Positions 51,877 through 60,436 of a stretch of 64,000 nucleotides of DNA are shown here, piece after piece. Position 1 is the first letter of the stretch; each line of letters begins with the position of its first letter. The stretch comes from Brevibacillus reuszeri. Its GTDB lineage: Bacteria; Bacillota; Bacilli; Brevibacillales; Brevibacillaceae. A program made the position numbers and the translations under genes. The stretch is taken from positions 904,017-968,016 of the forward strand of contig NZ_LGIQ01000011.1 of assembly GCF_001187725.1 (NCBI RefSeq), written 5' to 3'. The notes under the pieces are model-generated. The model was not told the DNA's origin and ran no database searches. It saw only the letters and a list, made by a program, of their open reading frames with translations.

Positions 51877-52575
51877 TTAGCCATGGAAAGAATATCCCAC
51901 TCCCCAAACGGTTTTGATCAGCTTGTTCTTCGCCTTTTCTTCGCCGAGCTTTTTTCGCAAGGTTCGAATATGCACCATGACGGTATTATTGCAGCCATCA
52001 TAATACGCTTCGCCCCACACTCTTTGGAAAATGTTTTTGGCACTAAATACCTTTTTGGGATAGCTGGCCAACAGGTATAAAATATCAAACTCCTTTGGTG
52101 TAAGCTCGATCGTTTCCCCGTAAAGGCTAACTGTGCGTTGATCGGGAAAAATGACCAGCGCTCCCGCTTCAATTGCTTTTTTGTCAGCTTCATTCGGCTG
52201 ATTCAAATGCTTGTATCGTCGCAGCTGTGCATTAACACGAGCCATCATTTCCATCGGATTGAATGGCTTCGTCACATAATCATCTGCCCCTATAACAAGT
52301 CCAGAGATTTTATCCAGATCAGAGGTTTTGGCACTCAAAAAGATAATCGGCATGTTATGCTGTTCACGAATCAACCGGGTTACGTCATACCCATTCATTT
52401 CGGGCATCATAATATCCAGAATCGCTAAATCAATCGAATGCGTCTGCACAGCCTGGAGCGCGGCCTTTCCATCAGATGCAAGGATATAGTTGTAGCCCTC
52501 TTTTTTTACATGTAAGGCAATCAACTCAGCAATCTCCGCCTCGTCATCCGCTATCAATATCGTTGTGCACTTCAT
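51877..52575 (-). CDS. Response regulator, OmpR/VanR-like
   Basis: A 232-residue protein with ATG behind GGGAGGAAACG. The receiver has the acidic pair (TTILIADDEAEI), the phosphorylated aspartate in DLAILDIMMPEMNG, T/S in IIFLSAKTS and K in GADDYVTKPF. The winged-helix output domain is in IELTPKEFDILYLLASYPKKVFSAKNIF and NNTVMVHIRTLRKKLGE. It resembles VanR and its relatives. No histidine kinase gene is next to it. It is the last gene of an operon after VanY and the VanT-like membrane protein, so it may control or be controlled by cell-wall stress. Confidence 0.87.
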   Translation of the reverse strand: MKCTTILIADDEAEIAELIALHVKKEGYNYILASDGKAALQAVQTHSIDLAILDIMMPEMNGYDVTRLIREQHNMPIIFLSAKTSDLDKISGLVIGADDYVTKPFNPMEMMARVNAQLRRYKHLNQPNEADKKAIEAGALVIFPDQRTVSLYGETIELTPKEFDILYLLASYPKKVFSAKNIFQRVWGEAYYDGCNNTVMVHIRTLRKKLGEEKAKNKLIKTVWGVGYSFHG

Positions 52576-52610
52576 CGTTTCCTCCCATGCATGTTATCAG
52601 TCAACTATTT

Positions 52611-53687
52611 TCACCTTTTGAGCAACTCACCCTGTGTATGCAGACGAGCTGCTTTTCTATTTTTTATCTTTTTTACAGCTCTCATCGCGATTACAGAGAC
52701 AACAAATGAGAGCACCGTTACCAGCAAAAAATGAATCAGGCTATTTTCAACGATCAACGGTGTCAGCCCTGTTGCTTTTCCCACAAGCCTGATGATGACA
52801 ATGCACATCGGATGTAGAACATAGACATACATCCCTAAATTTCTCAGATACTTCTTGCTTCTGCTTCTAAAGCTAAGCAAGAGGCGAAACAGAAAATACA
52901 TGCACGGAATCAACAACAGATACATGCTGTCATGCCGGAAAAGATGAAATTCATGTACAAGCAAGCCTTCTGTGACCATCAAGCCAAAGAACAAGATAAA
53001 TCCAACAACGTATGGCATACACTTTCCCTGATCAGGTTTGCCTCGTGCCGCAATGAGGCCTCCCAACATAACAAACACAGGGGCAAAAAATATACCGTTC
53101 CTCGTGAAATCGAACAAGGAAAACATCGCTTGATAGATGCTGTCCAGATACGGATTCATCTGTACAAAAGCATAATAGCTGTCCCCCAATAACCCTCCCC
53201 CGTACAGAAGCAGCGAGATCAAGAAAGCTCCTTTCGTAGAAAACCTCGTATAGAGAAAATAACAAATACAAACTCCCAGCATGACACCAGGGAAATACCA
53301 CAGATGATACAGTGTCCCGTTAAACAAGATGTCTTTCACCAGTGCCGAAGCTGAAAATTGGTTTGTAAAATATCCGGCGTACACATTGATCGGAATGTAT
53401 AAAAGGATTGAAAACGCGTATAGCTTTGCAAGTTTCTGTAAAAACTTCATCAGACTATCAACATTCTTGCGTTTATCTGTGCCGATCTTTTGGAAGAAGA
53501 AATATCCCGTACACATAAAGAAAAATGGAACAGTCACCCTGGAGATGATTCGTGTGAGGGTCATATCAGCAAACACATCATAGGACAGTAGTGGCGACGT
53601 ATGGTTCGCGATCACAAGGATTGCGGCAATCATTCTGAAGCCGTCAAGACCGCCGTAGTTCTTTTCAATTCCTTTACTCATCGCCAT
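52611..53687 (-). CDS. Acyltransferase-3-type membrane protein resembling the VanT membrane domain
   Basis: A 358-residue membrane protein with about ten hydrophobic spans, starting 14 bases inside the end of vanY. Family motifs: GLDGFRMIAAILVIANHTSP, then VTVPFFFMCTGYFFFQKIG, LWYFPGVMLGVCICYFL and the C-terminal RNLGMYVYVLHPMCIVIIR. This is the pattern of the N-terminal membrane domain of VanT serine/alanine racemases and of related acyltransferase-3 proteins. The racemase domain that follows in true VanT is absent. In VanT the membrane part is linked to serine uptake; here it might handle D-amino acids or O-acylate a surface polymer. Confidence 0.78.
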   Translation of the reverse strand: MAMSKGIEKNYGGLDGFRMIAAILVIANHTSPLLSYDVFADMTLTRIISRVTVPFFFMCTGYFFFQKIGTDKRKNVDSLMKFLQKLAKLYAFSILLYIPINVYAGYFTNQFSASALVKDILFNGTLYHLWYFPGVMLGVCICYFLYTRFSTKGAFLISLLLYGGGLLGDSYYAFVQMNPYLDSIYQAMFSLFDFTRNGIFFAPVFVMLGGLIAARGKPDQGKCMPYVVGFILFFGLMVTEGLLVHEFHLFRHDSMYLLLIPCMYFLFRLLLSFRSRSKKYLRNLGMYVYVLHPMCIVIIRLVGKATGLTPLIVENSLIHFLLVTVLSFVVSVIAMRAVKKIKNRKAARLHTQGELLKR

Positions 53688-54534
53688 TTCCCTGATGAAG
53701 CACGGTCACAATAACTCCCCCCATATTGTCGCCTGAAATCTGATAATTTGCATGGGTTGGCACTTCAATCGTTGTCTCTCCCATCATCGGGAAATAGCTG
53801 ATTTCATAGGTTTCGCCAGAGACAGGAACCGTAATCTGTTTTTGCTCTCTCAAGTAAGCCAAATATTCTTCCAGTGAAAAGTTGTTCATCTTGATAATCG
53901 CACTATGTGGCAGGCCCAGGTAACGGTAATGCCAAGGTTCAGACATGGTGCCCGTAATTTCTGTCTTGTCCTCTGGGTAGCGCAAAATAAATCCGTATTT
54001 CCAGGAATGGTCCTCCAGCCATTTTCCTTCGGGCGCACGCTCCATTTTCATTTTGGTAGACCCAATATCGAGGGCCAGCCCCAGATTGTGTTCGCTGAAG
54101 CCCGCCGGCATAGCAACTCCTGGAGCCATTTCATTATGAAGCTGCTCCTGTTCTTCCATACTTCGAAATCCACTATTGATGATAAAGTTGCTCACGTTAT
54201 CTTTTTTAGCAGCCTGAACCATCTCCATAAATACCCGCACCAAGCTCTCAGACAGCTGAATCGAATCATCCTGCAACCGATATCCCTGTATCAAGTCCTT
54301 ATTCTTGGAGAGCTGGATCACATCGGATTTGATAGCTTCCTGCTGAACGGGGTGTTCTTTGTTTACCAGTAATAGATCACCCTGATAGACCTGCTCTTTT
54401 GCAATTTTTATGGTTTGGTAGTCCTTATTGGACACATTTTTCTTTGATGGATCAAGCCCACCCTGCAAGAACTCTTGAACAACGATATAACCGCAGAGCA
54501 AAAGAATGACAAGCAGATAAGACCTCTTTTTCAT
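53674..54534 (-). CDS. vanY: D-alanyl-D-alanine carboxypeptidase (VanY-like)
   Basis: A 286-residue protein with ATG behind AGGAGG. One N-terminal membrane anchor (YLLVILLLCGYIVVQEFL) without lipobox. The peptidase core has the VanY zinc motifs: SGFRSMEEQEQL, GFSEHNLGLALDIG with the first histidine and aspartate, and EPWHYRY with the catalytic glutamate and second histidine. It removes the terminal D-Ala from peptidoglycan precursors or mature wall. A C-terminal extension of about 60 residues follows. It heads the three-gene unit with the VanT-like protein and the VanR-like regulator. Confidence 0.92.
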   Translation of the reverse strand: MKKRSYLLVILLLCGYIVVQEFLQGGLDPSKKNVSNKDYQTIKIAKEQVYQGDLLLVNKEHPVQQEAIKSDVIQLSKNKDLIQGYRLQDDSIQLSESLVRVFMEMVQAAKKDNVSNFIINSGFRSMEEQEQLHNEMAPGVAMPAGFSEHNLGLALDIGSTKMKMERAPEGKWLEDHSWKYGFILRYPEDKTEITGTMSEPWHYRYLGLPHSAIIKMNNFSLEEYLAYLREQKQITVPVSGETYEISYFPMMGETTIEVPTHANYQISGDNMGGVIVTVLHQGNGDE

Positions 54535-54741
54535 GTACAGCTTCCTCCTATCCCTTCATACGCTCAGGATAGAGAAAACTATTTAAATAAAAAGGAGGAC
54601 AAAAATAAAACTTTTCTAAAGGAAATGAGTTATGTCGGCGCGTCGTGAAAAAGATAGCTCATGCCAAAAAGTCGTTACGCAACGTACGCGCAACGACCAT
54701 CGAGCTTACTATACATCTATTTTGTCATTCTCAGAGACTAC

Positions 54742-55842
54742 TTAGATAACCGCGTTCTTTGCAGAAAAGCGATACGTCTCATAGGTGTTTTGGCAAGGCT
54801 GGCCCTTCGTCAATTCCAATGTACCTGCAGTCAAATTCATGATGATGGAAAACAGGGTGCAATCTAGCAGCTCCTCCGCTTCAGTCGCAACGGCTTCCCC
54901 ATGCCTGCATATGGCATCTGGATAGCTGGTGTGATTGCGAAAGATTTCCTTCATGTATTCCGCGTCAATGCTGCCTCTTTGTGTAGTCAGTAATTTCGTC
55001 GCTCGTCCCATCCTCAAATACGTATCCGAGGCTCCCATCCGAACGGAATCATCTATCTGTATCCGTGGACTGATAAAATGATTCGTATGAGCGATATGTC
55101 CTTCCAGTGGATAGAAGACGTCGTAATTTACTGGTGCTGCCTCCACCCCTACTGCCTCTCCCTCCAGATGGGCAAGCAAATAATTTGCGGCCGTTCCTCT
55201 TTGCAGTCTTGTAATTTGGCGGATGGCCTGGGACAGCGTGCTGCTATTCAATATTCCTCGCAAAACGATGTGGATTGGCACGCCAATCGTTTTCTCTGAC
55301 GTTCTGAGGAAATTCAGGCATACCGCCAGTCCATTGGCATTCATTCCAATTTTCCCAACAATGCCTGCTTCCGTAACCATCAGAATGGTTGGGCGCGGCG
55401 ACTGCTCAATTTCGACCACGACCAGCCCTTTTTCAACAAGATTGATCCAATCCCAGTTTTGTCCGATGAGCGTCTCCTGCTTTTCTGTGGCAGGCGGGAC
55501 AGCCGCAATGCATGTGCACCCGTCTGCTTTTGATGTGGAGCTGCCCAGATTCGTAATGATTTCGCTACGGGCATTCAAAGCAACGATGTCCAGTAGGTCA
55601 ATACCTGCCCCTTCACTAATGCCTTTGATTTCTTCCATGATTTCCTGATCATACTGCTCAATCCAGGGGATAAATTGGGCAGCATACGCCGTTGCCTCTT
55701 CCCACGAGATCGCTGCTCCCTCACGAAAGGCTCGTTCATAGGCTCGCAGATTCGTCAGGATTTGCTCCTTGGCAAGCTGCCCGAACTGCCTACCCCTCTC
55801 GTGCGCTGTACCACTGATCCGAAAGACAGGAAATGCTTTCAT
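54742..55842 (-). CDS. C45 peptidase / acyl-CoA:6-aminopenicillanate acyltransferase-like
   Basis: A 366-residue protein. The N-terminus (GTAHERGRQFGQLAKEQI) and the self-cleavage site with the catalytic cysteine (KADGCTCIAA) identify the C45 family of Ntn hydrolases; precursor cleavage before that cysteine would give the active enzyme. Other marks are LIGQNWDWI, the glycine-rich MNANGLAVCLNFLRT and the late AHTNHFIS. Known members transfer or remove acyl groups on beta-lactam nuclei or cleave N-acyl amino acids. It is the last gene of a peptide-catabolism operon, where hydrolysis of an N-acyl or peptide bond is expected. Confidence 0.87.
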   Translation of the reverse strand: MKAFPVFRISGTAHERGRQFGQLAKEQILTNLRAYERAFREGAAISWEEATAYAAQFIPWIEQYDQEIMEEIKGISEGAGIDLLDIVALNARSEIITNLGSSTSKADGCTCIAAVPPATEKQETLIGQNWDWINLVEKGLVVVEIEQSPRPTILMVTEAGIVGKIGMNANGLAVCLNFLRTSEKTIGVPIHIVLRGILNSSTLSQAIRQITRLQRGTAANYLLAHLEGEAVGVEAAPVNYDVFYPLEGHIAHTNHFISPRIQIDDSVRMGASDTYLRMGRATKLLTTQRGSIDAEYMKEIFRNHTSYPDAICRHGEAVATEAEELLDCTLFSIIMNLTAGTLELTKGQPCQNTYETYRFSAKNAVI

Positions 55843-55860
55843 CCTCAGAGGCTCCTCCTT

Positions 55861-56334
55861 TTACAAGGTCTTTTCCATATAATAACGGTCATACCCGCTG
55901 CCATATTCCGCAAATCGTGTCTCCGCAATTTCAAAGCCCGCTTTTTGATACAGCGCAACCGCTCCTACATTGTCGGGACCTACTGTCAAACAAACCTTTC
56001 TAAACCCATCATTCTGCAATTGCTCCAGCAATCGGTTCAAAAAAGCAAAGCCGTACCCCAAGCCTTTTTTATCCGCTCGAATATAATACCCGTACACATA
56101 GGCTTTATCGGGATGACGAAAATCTCTCATCAGCTCGCAAACGCCAACGGGCTTAGCGTCTCCCTCTTCATGGTAAAGGACAATGCAGCCATGTCGCGCA
56201 AGCGGTACGAGTACCCATTCATCGATTCCTCCATTTGCGCCAAAGGCTTCCTGCTCCAGCTCCTTCAGCATAATCAGCTGTTCTTCCGTTAGCGTCTCCA
56301 CGACTGTAAGTGTTGTCGCCTTTGTCTTGTTCAT
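55861..56334 (-). CDS. GNAT-family N-acetyltransferase
   Basis: A 157-residue protein with ATG behind AGGAGATG. Acetyl-CoA motif region in YGYYIRADKKGLGYGFAFLNRLLEQ (loop KKGLGYG) and GPDNVGAVALYQKAGFEIAE. It stands between the epimerase gene and the C45 gene within one operon. N-acetylation of an amino acid or small peptide, perhaps a D-amino acid, would fit the context but is inference. Confidence 0.87.
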   Translation of the reverse strand: MNKTKATTLTVVETLTEEQLIMLKELEQEAFGANGGIDEWVLVPLARHGCIVLYHEEGDAKPVGVCELMRDFRHPDKAYVYGYYIRADKKGLGYGFAFLNRLLEQLQNDGFRKVCLTVGPDNVGAVALYQKAGFEIAETRFAEYGSGYDRYYMEKTL

Positions 56335-56375
56335 GGCTGTTCATCTCCTCGTTCTCGTTTGCCTGTAGCTCCACG

Positions 56376-57485
56376 TTAGTGAATTTTCTCCGACATGACT
56401 GTTAGTTCGGCGAGTACCGCTTCATCAACCTCGATACCCAGGCCCGGTTTGTCACTCAGGATAATTTGATTTCCCCGACACGTCAGATTCCCCACATCTT
56501 TTGCAAAAATAAAGGGACCTGCCAGTTCATTCGATATAATGTTTTTCTTCGCGATCGACAAGTGCGCTCCTGCTGCACTGCCAATCGATGATTCCGGCAT
56601 GGAGCCGATTTGGCACTCCATCCCGGCCATTTCAGCCTGATGAACCAGCTTGCTTGCAGGGTAGATTCCCCCGCACTTCATCAGTTTAATATTCACTTTA
56701 TCAGCTGCCTTTTTCGTGATGACCTCACGCATCTCGCGTGGGCCAAGCAGTCCCTCGTCTACCATGATGGGGATCGTCGTTTGCCTGCGGATATCCGCCA
56801 AGGCTTCCAAATCATCTGCCACGACTGGCTGCTCCATCCAATCGATTTGACAATCCTCGATTTGGCTGAGAGCCAGCAAGGAATTGGTACGATTGACCCA
56901 GCCCTGATTGGCATCTACCCGCAGCTTGATAGCAGGACCGACCGCATCCCGAACAGCACGAATGCGCTGGATATCTGTCACAAGGTCGGCGCCTACTTTT
57001 ATTTTGATAGAGTCAAATCCCGAAGCCACAGCCTGTTTTGCTTCCTCTGCCATAATCTCAGGCGCAAGAATACTGAGCACATATGGCAGGGACAGAGTCG
57101 GATGATATTTTCCACCTAGTAAATGATAGACAGGCTGCCCTGCGACCTTTCCCATTAAATCGTAGCACGCGATATCAATAGCCGCTTTTGCTGCCGGTGC
57201 TTGGTATACGCACTGATTCATCAAGTCGTGAATACGCTCAATCGCAAACGGATGTTCGCCAATGATGGCTGGAATCAGATTATGGATGAGCAAAGCATAC
57301 GTACTCTCCCAAGTCTCCCCAGTGACATGCTGATCGGGAACGGATTCTCCATAGCCAATCAGCCCGTTATCTGTCTCTATTTTTACAATAATCGAAGGCA
57401 TCTCATAGTACGAAGCGTACGCAACAATAAACGGGCGCAAAAGTGGCAATCTGATTGCATGGATCTGGACAGACTTTATTTTCAT
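56376..57485 (-). CDS. Dipeptide epimerase, enolase superfamily (YkfB-like)
   Basis: A 369-residue protein with ATG eleven bases after GGAGG. The muconate-lactonising/epimerase subgroup is shown by FDSIKIKVGADL (KxK general base pair), metal ligands in LRVDANQGW, WMEQPV and IMVDEGLLG, and the second base in NIKLMKCGGI. The closest known function is L-Ala-D/L-Glu epimerase, which converts the D-Glu residue of cell-wall dipeptides, although other dipeptides are possible. Six bases separate it from the serine hydrolase gene upstream. Confidence 0.87.
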   Translation of the reverse strand: MKIKSVQIHAIRLPLLRPFIVAYASYYEMPSIIVKIETDNGLIGYGESVPDQHVTGETWESTYALLIHNLIPAIIGEHPFAIERIHDLMNQCVYQAPAAKAAIDIACYDLMGKVAGQPVYHLLGGKYHPTLSLPYVLSILAPEIMAEEAKQAVASGFDSIKIKVGADLVTDIQRIRAVRDAVGPAIKLRVDANQGWVNRTNSLLALSQIEDCQIDWMEQPVVADDLEALADIRRQTTIPIMVDEGLLGPREMREVITKKAADKVNIKLMKCGGIYPASKLVHQAEMAGMECQIGSMPESSIGSAAGAHLSIAKKNIISNELAGPFIFAKDVGNLTCRGNQIILSDKPGLGIEVDEAVLAELTVMSEKIH

Positions 57486-57491
57486 GTTCGA

Positions 57492-58949
57492 CTAAACCTC
57501 CGTATAGGAAACCTTGGGAATTTGGCGATATCCGAATGCAACGGCTTTTACTTTCCCGTCTTCACCGCTCGTAAAGCCGATCGTCAGCTCGCTTCCATCC
57601 ATGCGGGCCAAAAAGTAGTCTTCGGCGATCTGTACGAGTGGATACTTCGCTCCTTGGTCGCTTGTGAAAATAGCCGTATTGTTGACAAGTGTCAGTACAC
57701 TGTCCTCTATCGTTATGCTGATATCCATGCCTTCGCCAGAAACAAATCTGCCGACGTACTCCGTAAATCGGTTTGTCGCTGCCCGATATTCTTCATAGGT
57801 GACCAGAGGCACGTCTGCTTCTCGTCCCGCAAGCAGATTCAAGGCTGCGAAAGACAGCTTTTCTACCGGAGTACCGACTAAATTGGCGAGTGCCACTGCG
57901 GTAATCCCTCTTTCTGGAACAATAGTCAAATGAGCCGCAACTCCTTTGATTGCCCCCCCATGCTTCAAGAGCGTTGCCCCATAGTAGTTCGGCTCCACCA
58001 TCAGACCATACCCGTAATACTTTTTGTAGTTGCACTGAATATGAGGTCTTGTCATCTGCTTGACGCTTTCTTCGGAGAGAATCCGTTCCTTACCTACCAT
58101 TCCCCCTGTGCGGAAAATTTCAGCGTAGTTCAGCATGTCACGCACTGTCGAATTCAAATGCCCGGATGCAGCTACGGCTGGCCCATCCTCCCAATGTGGA
58201 TCAGGATACACCTCGGATACCCCTTGATTGTCCCTGATGTGATAAATCGTGGTTACATCTGGAAAGTGGGGCAGATCACTCAAAAGAAAGGTGCTGCTCG
58301 GCATATTTGCCGGCTCAAGAATGTGCTCTTTCACGTAGACGTCATACGGTTTTCCGCTGACTTCGGCAATAATCGCTCCGAGCAGGGAATAGCCGTCATT
58401 GGAGTAGCTGAAATGCTGTCCGGGCGAACCCAGCAATTCATAGTCCACACGCGAAAGCACCTCGATAAACTCCTGATACGTATGAATCGGCTTCTGATCT
58501 TCACGCTTCAAAAATCGGTGAATCGGATTTGCTTCTGCTGGAAGTGTATCGAGCAAGGAATTTTTGATAGCGAGCAAATCAACAGGAAGCGGCGGAAGTC
58601 CTGCTGAATGCGTCATAAAATGATGAATCGTCATTTGCTCTGTCTTTTGACGGTCCGGGGTTCGAAACCCAGGTAAATAAGCGAGGACAGGATCATGTAT
58701 GGACAGCTTGCCTGCTTCCTGTAGCTGCATGATCGCCATGCACGTAAAGGACTTTGTGACGGATGCCAGCCCCATAACGGTATCAGGTGTAATCTCCAGC
58801 TTTTGCTCTGCATCCCGATACCCGAACCCTTTTCGATACAGACTCTTACCGTCTTGATTCACCCCGATGACGATTCCAGGTGCACGGCTCTCCTTTATCA
58901 CCTTCTCCGCGAGTTCTTCAAACGTGCTTTCCCACCCTTGTCTGTTCAT
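57492..58949 (-). CDS. Beta-lactamase-fold serine hydrolase 1 (D-aminopeptidase/esterase-like)
   Basis: A 485-residue protein with ATG behind GAGGTG. Catalytic motifs are SVTKSF (SxxK), YSNDGY (YxN) and a late KHGGAIKG (HGG in place of KTG). A C-terminal domain of about 110 residues follows (YVGRFVSGEGMDISITIEDS), probably a lipocalin-like beta barrel as in D-aminopeptidase relatives. No signal peptide, so it is cytoplasmic and more likely a peptidase or esterase than a resistance enzyme. It is about half identical to the next gene upstream, from which it is separated by three bases: a tandem duplication. Confidence 0.87.
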   Translation of the reverse strand: MNRQGWESTFEELAEKVIKESRAPGIVIGVNQDGKSLYRKGFGYRDAEQKLEITPDTVMGLASVTKSFTCMAIMQLQEAGKLSIHDPVLAYLPGFRTPDRQKTEQMTIHHFMTHSAGLPPLPVDLLAIKNSLLDTLPAEANPIHRFLKREDQKPIHTYQEFIEVLSRVDYELLGSPGQHFSYSNDGYSLLGAIIAEVSGKPYDVYVKEHILEPANMPSSTFLLSDLPHFPDVTTIYHIRDNQGVSEVYPDPHWEDGPAVAASGHLNSTVRDMLNYAEIFRTGGMVGKERILSEESVKQMTRPHIQCNYKKYYGYGLMVEPNYYGATLLKHGGAIKGVAAHLTIVPERGITAVALANLVGTPVEKLSFAALNLLAGREADVPLVTYEEYRAATNRFTEYVGRFVSGEGMDISITIEDSVLTLVNNTAIFTSDQGAKYPLVQIAEDYFLARMDGSELTIGFTSGEDGKVKAVAFGYRQIPKVSYTEV

Positions 58950-58952
58950 CCT

Positions 58953-60407
58953 TCACACCTCTTTCCCATCGTTTACGCTTTCATCTGTGAGCTTCACCAA
59001 GTAGAGAACACCTGCAGAGAAGCCAGATACGTTACCGCTCTCGTCTCTTTGAAACCGGATCGCTTGCTCCTCTTCATCAAGCTTCATCACGAAATAATCA
59101 TCTCCGATCGGGCGTAACGGAACCATATTACCGCCCAGAGCAAGCATTAGAGCTCCTTGCTCCATCATCACTTGCCTATCGTGGTTGGCCCCTGCTCGAT
59201 ACGTCCCTGTGTACTGCCGCAGCTGCGCTTCATTGACACTACACTCCGCAGGAAATGGCACGGAGGGAGAAGCTGCCGGACGGTTCTCCAGCGAATGAAC
59301 GGCGTAGTTCAGCAGCTCGATAATAGGCGTCTCTGCCAAATTCGCCATTGCGATACCCGTTATTCCTCGCTCGGGGATCATCACCAGTTGGGATGCCACC
59401 CCTTTAAGCCCTCCGCTATGTTCCAGTTTTGTAGCTCCGTAGTAATTCGGTGTAATGATTAATCCATAGCCATAATACTGGCCATATCCCATTTGGACAT
59501 GTGGATGCGTCATCTGCGCCACGCTCTCTTTGGAAAGAATGCGTTCCTTGCCAACCAGCCCGCCAGTACGGTATAACTCTGCATAACGCAGCATGTCATT
59601 GACGGTAGAATTCAAATGACCGGAGGCGAGCACGACCGGGCCTTCCTCCCACTTAGGATCAGGGTATACCTCCATGCCTCCAGCCTCGTTTTTAAGTCGA
59701 TAAATTGTCGTTACTTCTTGGTAATGCTGCAAATCCTGCAAGTCGAACGAGCTATTTTGCATCCCCGCCGGTTGAAGAATATGCTCTTTGACGTACGTCT
59801 CGTAGGTCTTCCCGCTGACTCGCTCAATGATGGCGCCAAGCAGCGAATAAGCGTCATTGGAGTAGTTGAATCGGGCTCCAGGCTGACCTACTAGCTGGAA
59901 GTCAGTCCTCTTGATGACCTCCATAAAATCCTCGTACGTATGCACCCATTTCTGATCCTCTTTTTTGATTTGCTTGTGAATCGGGTGGTCCCCGTCTTCG
60001 ATATTCCCATCAGGCAAGCCTTTGATTGCCAGATAATCGGTCGGCAATAGCGGCAATCCCGACGTATGGGTCATAAAGTGATGAAGCGTCATTTTCTCGG
60101 TGCAGGCTTGATCAGGCGTACGAAACTCCGGCAAATAGGTGAGCACGGGATCGTGGACCCGTAGCTTCCCTGCTTCTTGCAGCTGCATAATCGCAGCACA
60201 CGTAAACGACTTGGTGATCGATGCTACGCCCATAACCGTATCAGGCGTGATTTCCCATTGCTTCTCTTTATCCCGATAGCCAAATCCGTGACGATAGATG
60301 CTTTGACCGTCCTTATTCAAGCCCACATACACGCCCGGTACGCCACACTTGTCAATATGCGGTTGCGCTGCCTCTGCAAACTGCTTTTGCCATCGCTTGT
60401 TTTCCAT
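58953..60407 (-). CDS. Beta-lactamase-fold serine hydrolase 2 (D-aminopeptidase/esterase-like)
   Basis: A 484-residue protein. I take the ATG giving MENKRWQKQFAEAAQ, seven bases after GGGGG; one six codons earlier is possible. Catalytic motifs are SITKSF, YSNDAY and EHSGGLKG. Same domain layout as its paralogue, with a C-terminal barrel (YTGTYRAGANHD). No signal peptide. Two slightly different copies in tandem suggest different peptide specificities within one pathway. The gene follows the second binding-protein gene by 29 bases. Confidence 0.87.
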   Translation of the reverse strand: MENKRWQKQFAEAAQPHIDKCGVPGVYVGLNKDGQSIYRHGFGYRDKEKQWEITPDTVMGVASITKSFTCAAIMQLQEAGKLRVHDPVLTYLPEFRTPDQACTEKMTLHHFMTHTSGLPLLPTDYLAIKGLPDGNIEDGDHPIHKQIKKEDQKWVHTYEDFMEVIKRTDFQLVGQPGARFNYSNDAYSLLGAIIERVSGKTYETYVKEHILQPAGMQNSSFDLQDLQHYQEVTTIYRLKNEAGGMEVYPDPKWEEGPVVLASGHLNSTVNDMLRYAELYRTGGLVGKERILSKESVAQMTHPHVQMGYGQYYGYGLIITPNYYGATKLEHSGGLKGVASQLVMIPERGITGIAMANLAETPIIELLNYAVHSLENRPAASPSVPFPAECSVNEAQLRQYTGTYRAGANHDRQVMMEQGALMLALGGNMVPLRPIGDDYFVMKLDEEEQAIRFQRDESGNVSGFSAGVLYLVKLTDESVNDGKEV

Positions 60408-60436
60408 TCTCCATCCCCCATCCATCAGCTGATCCC

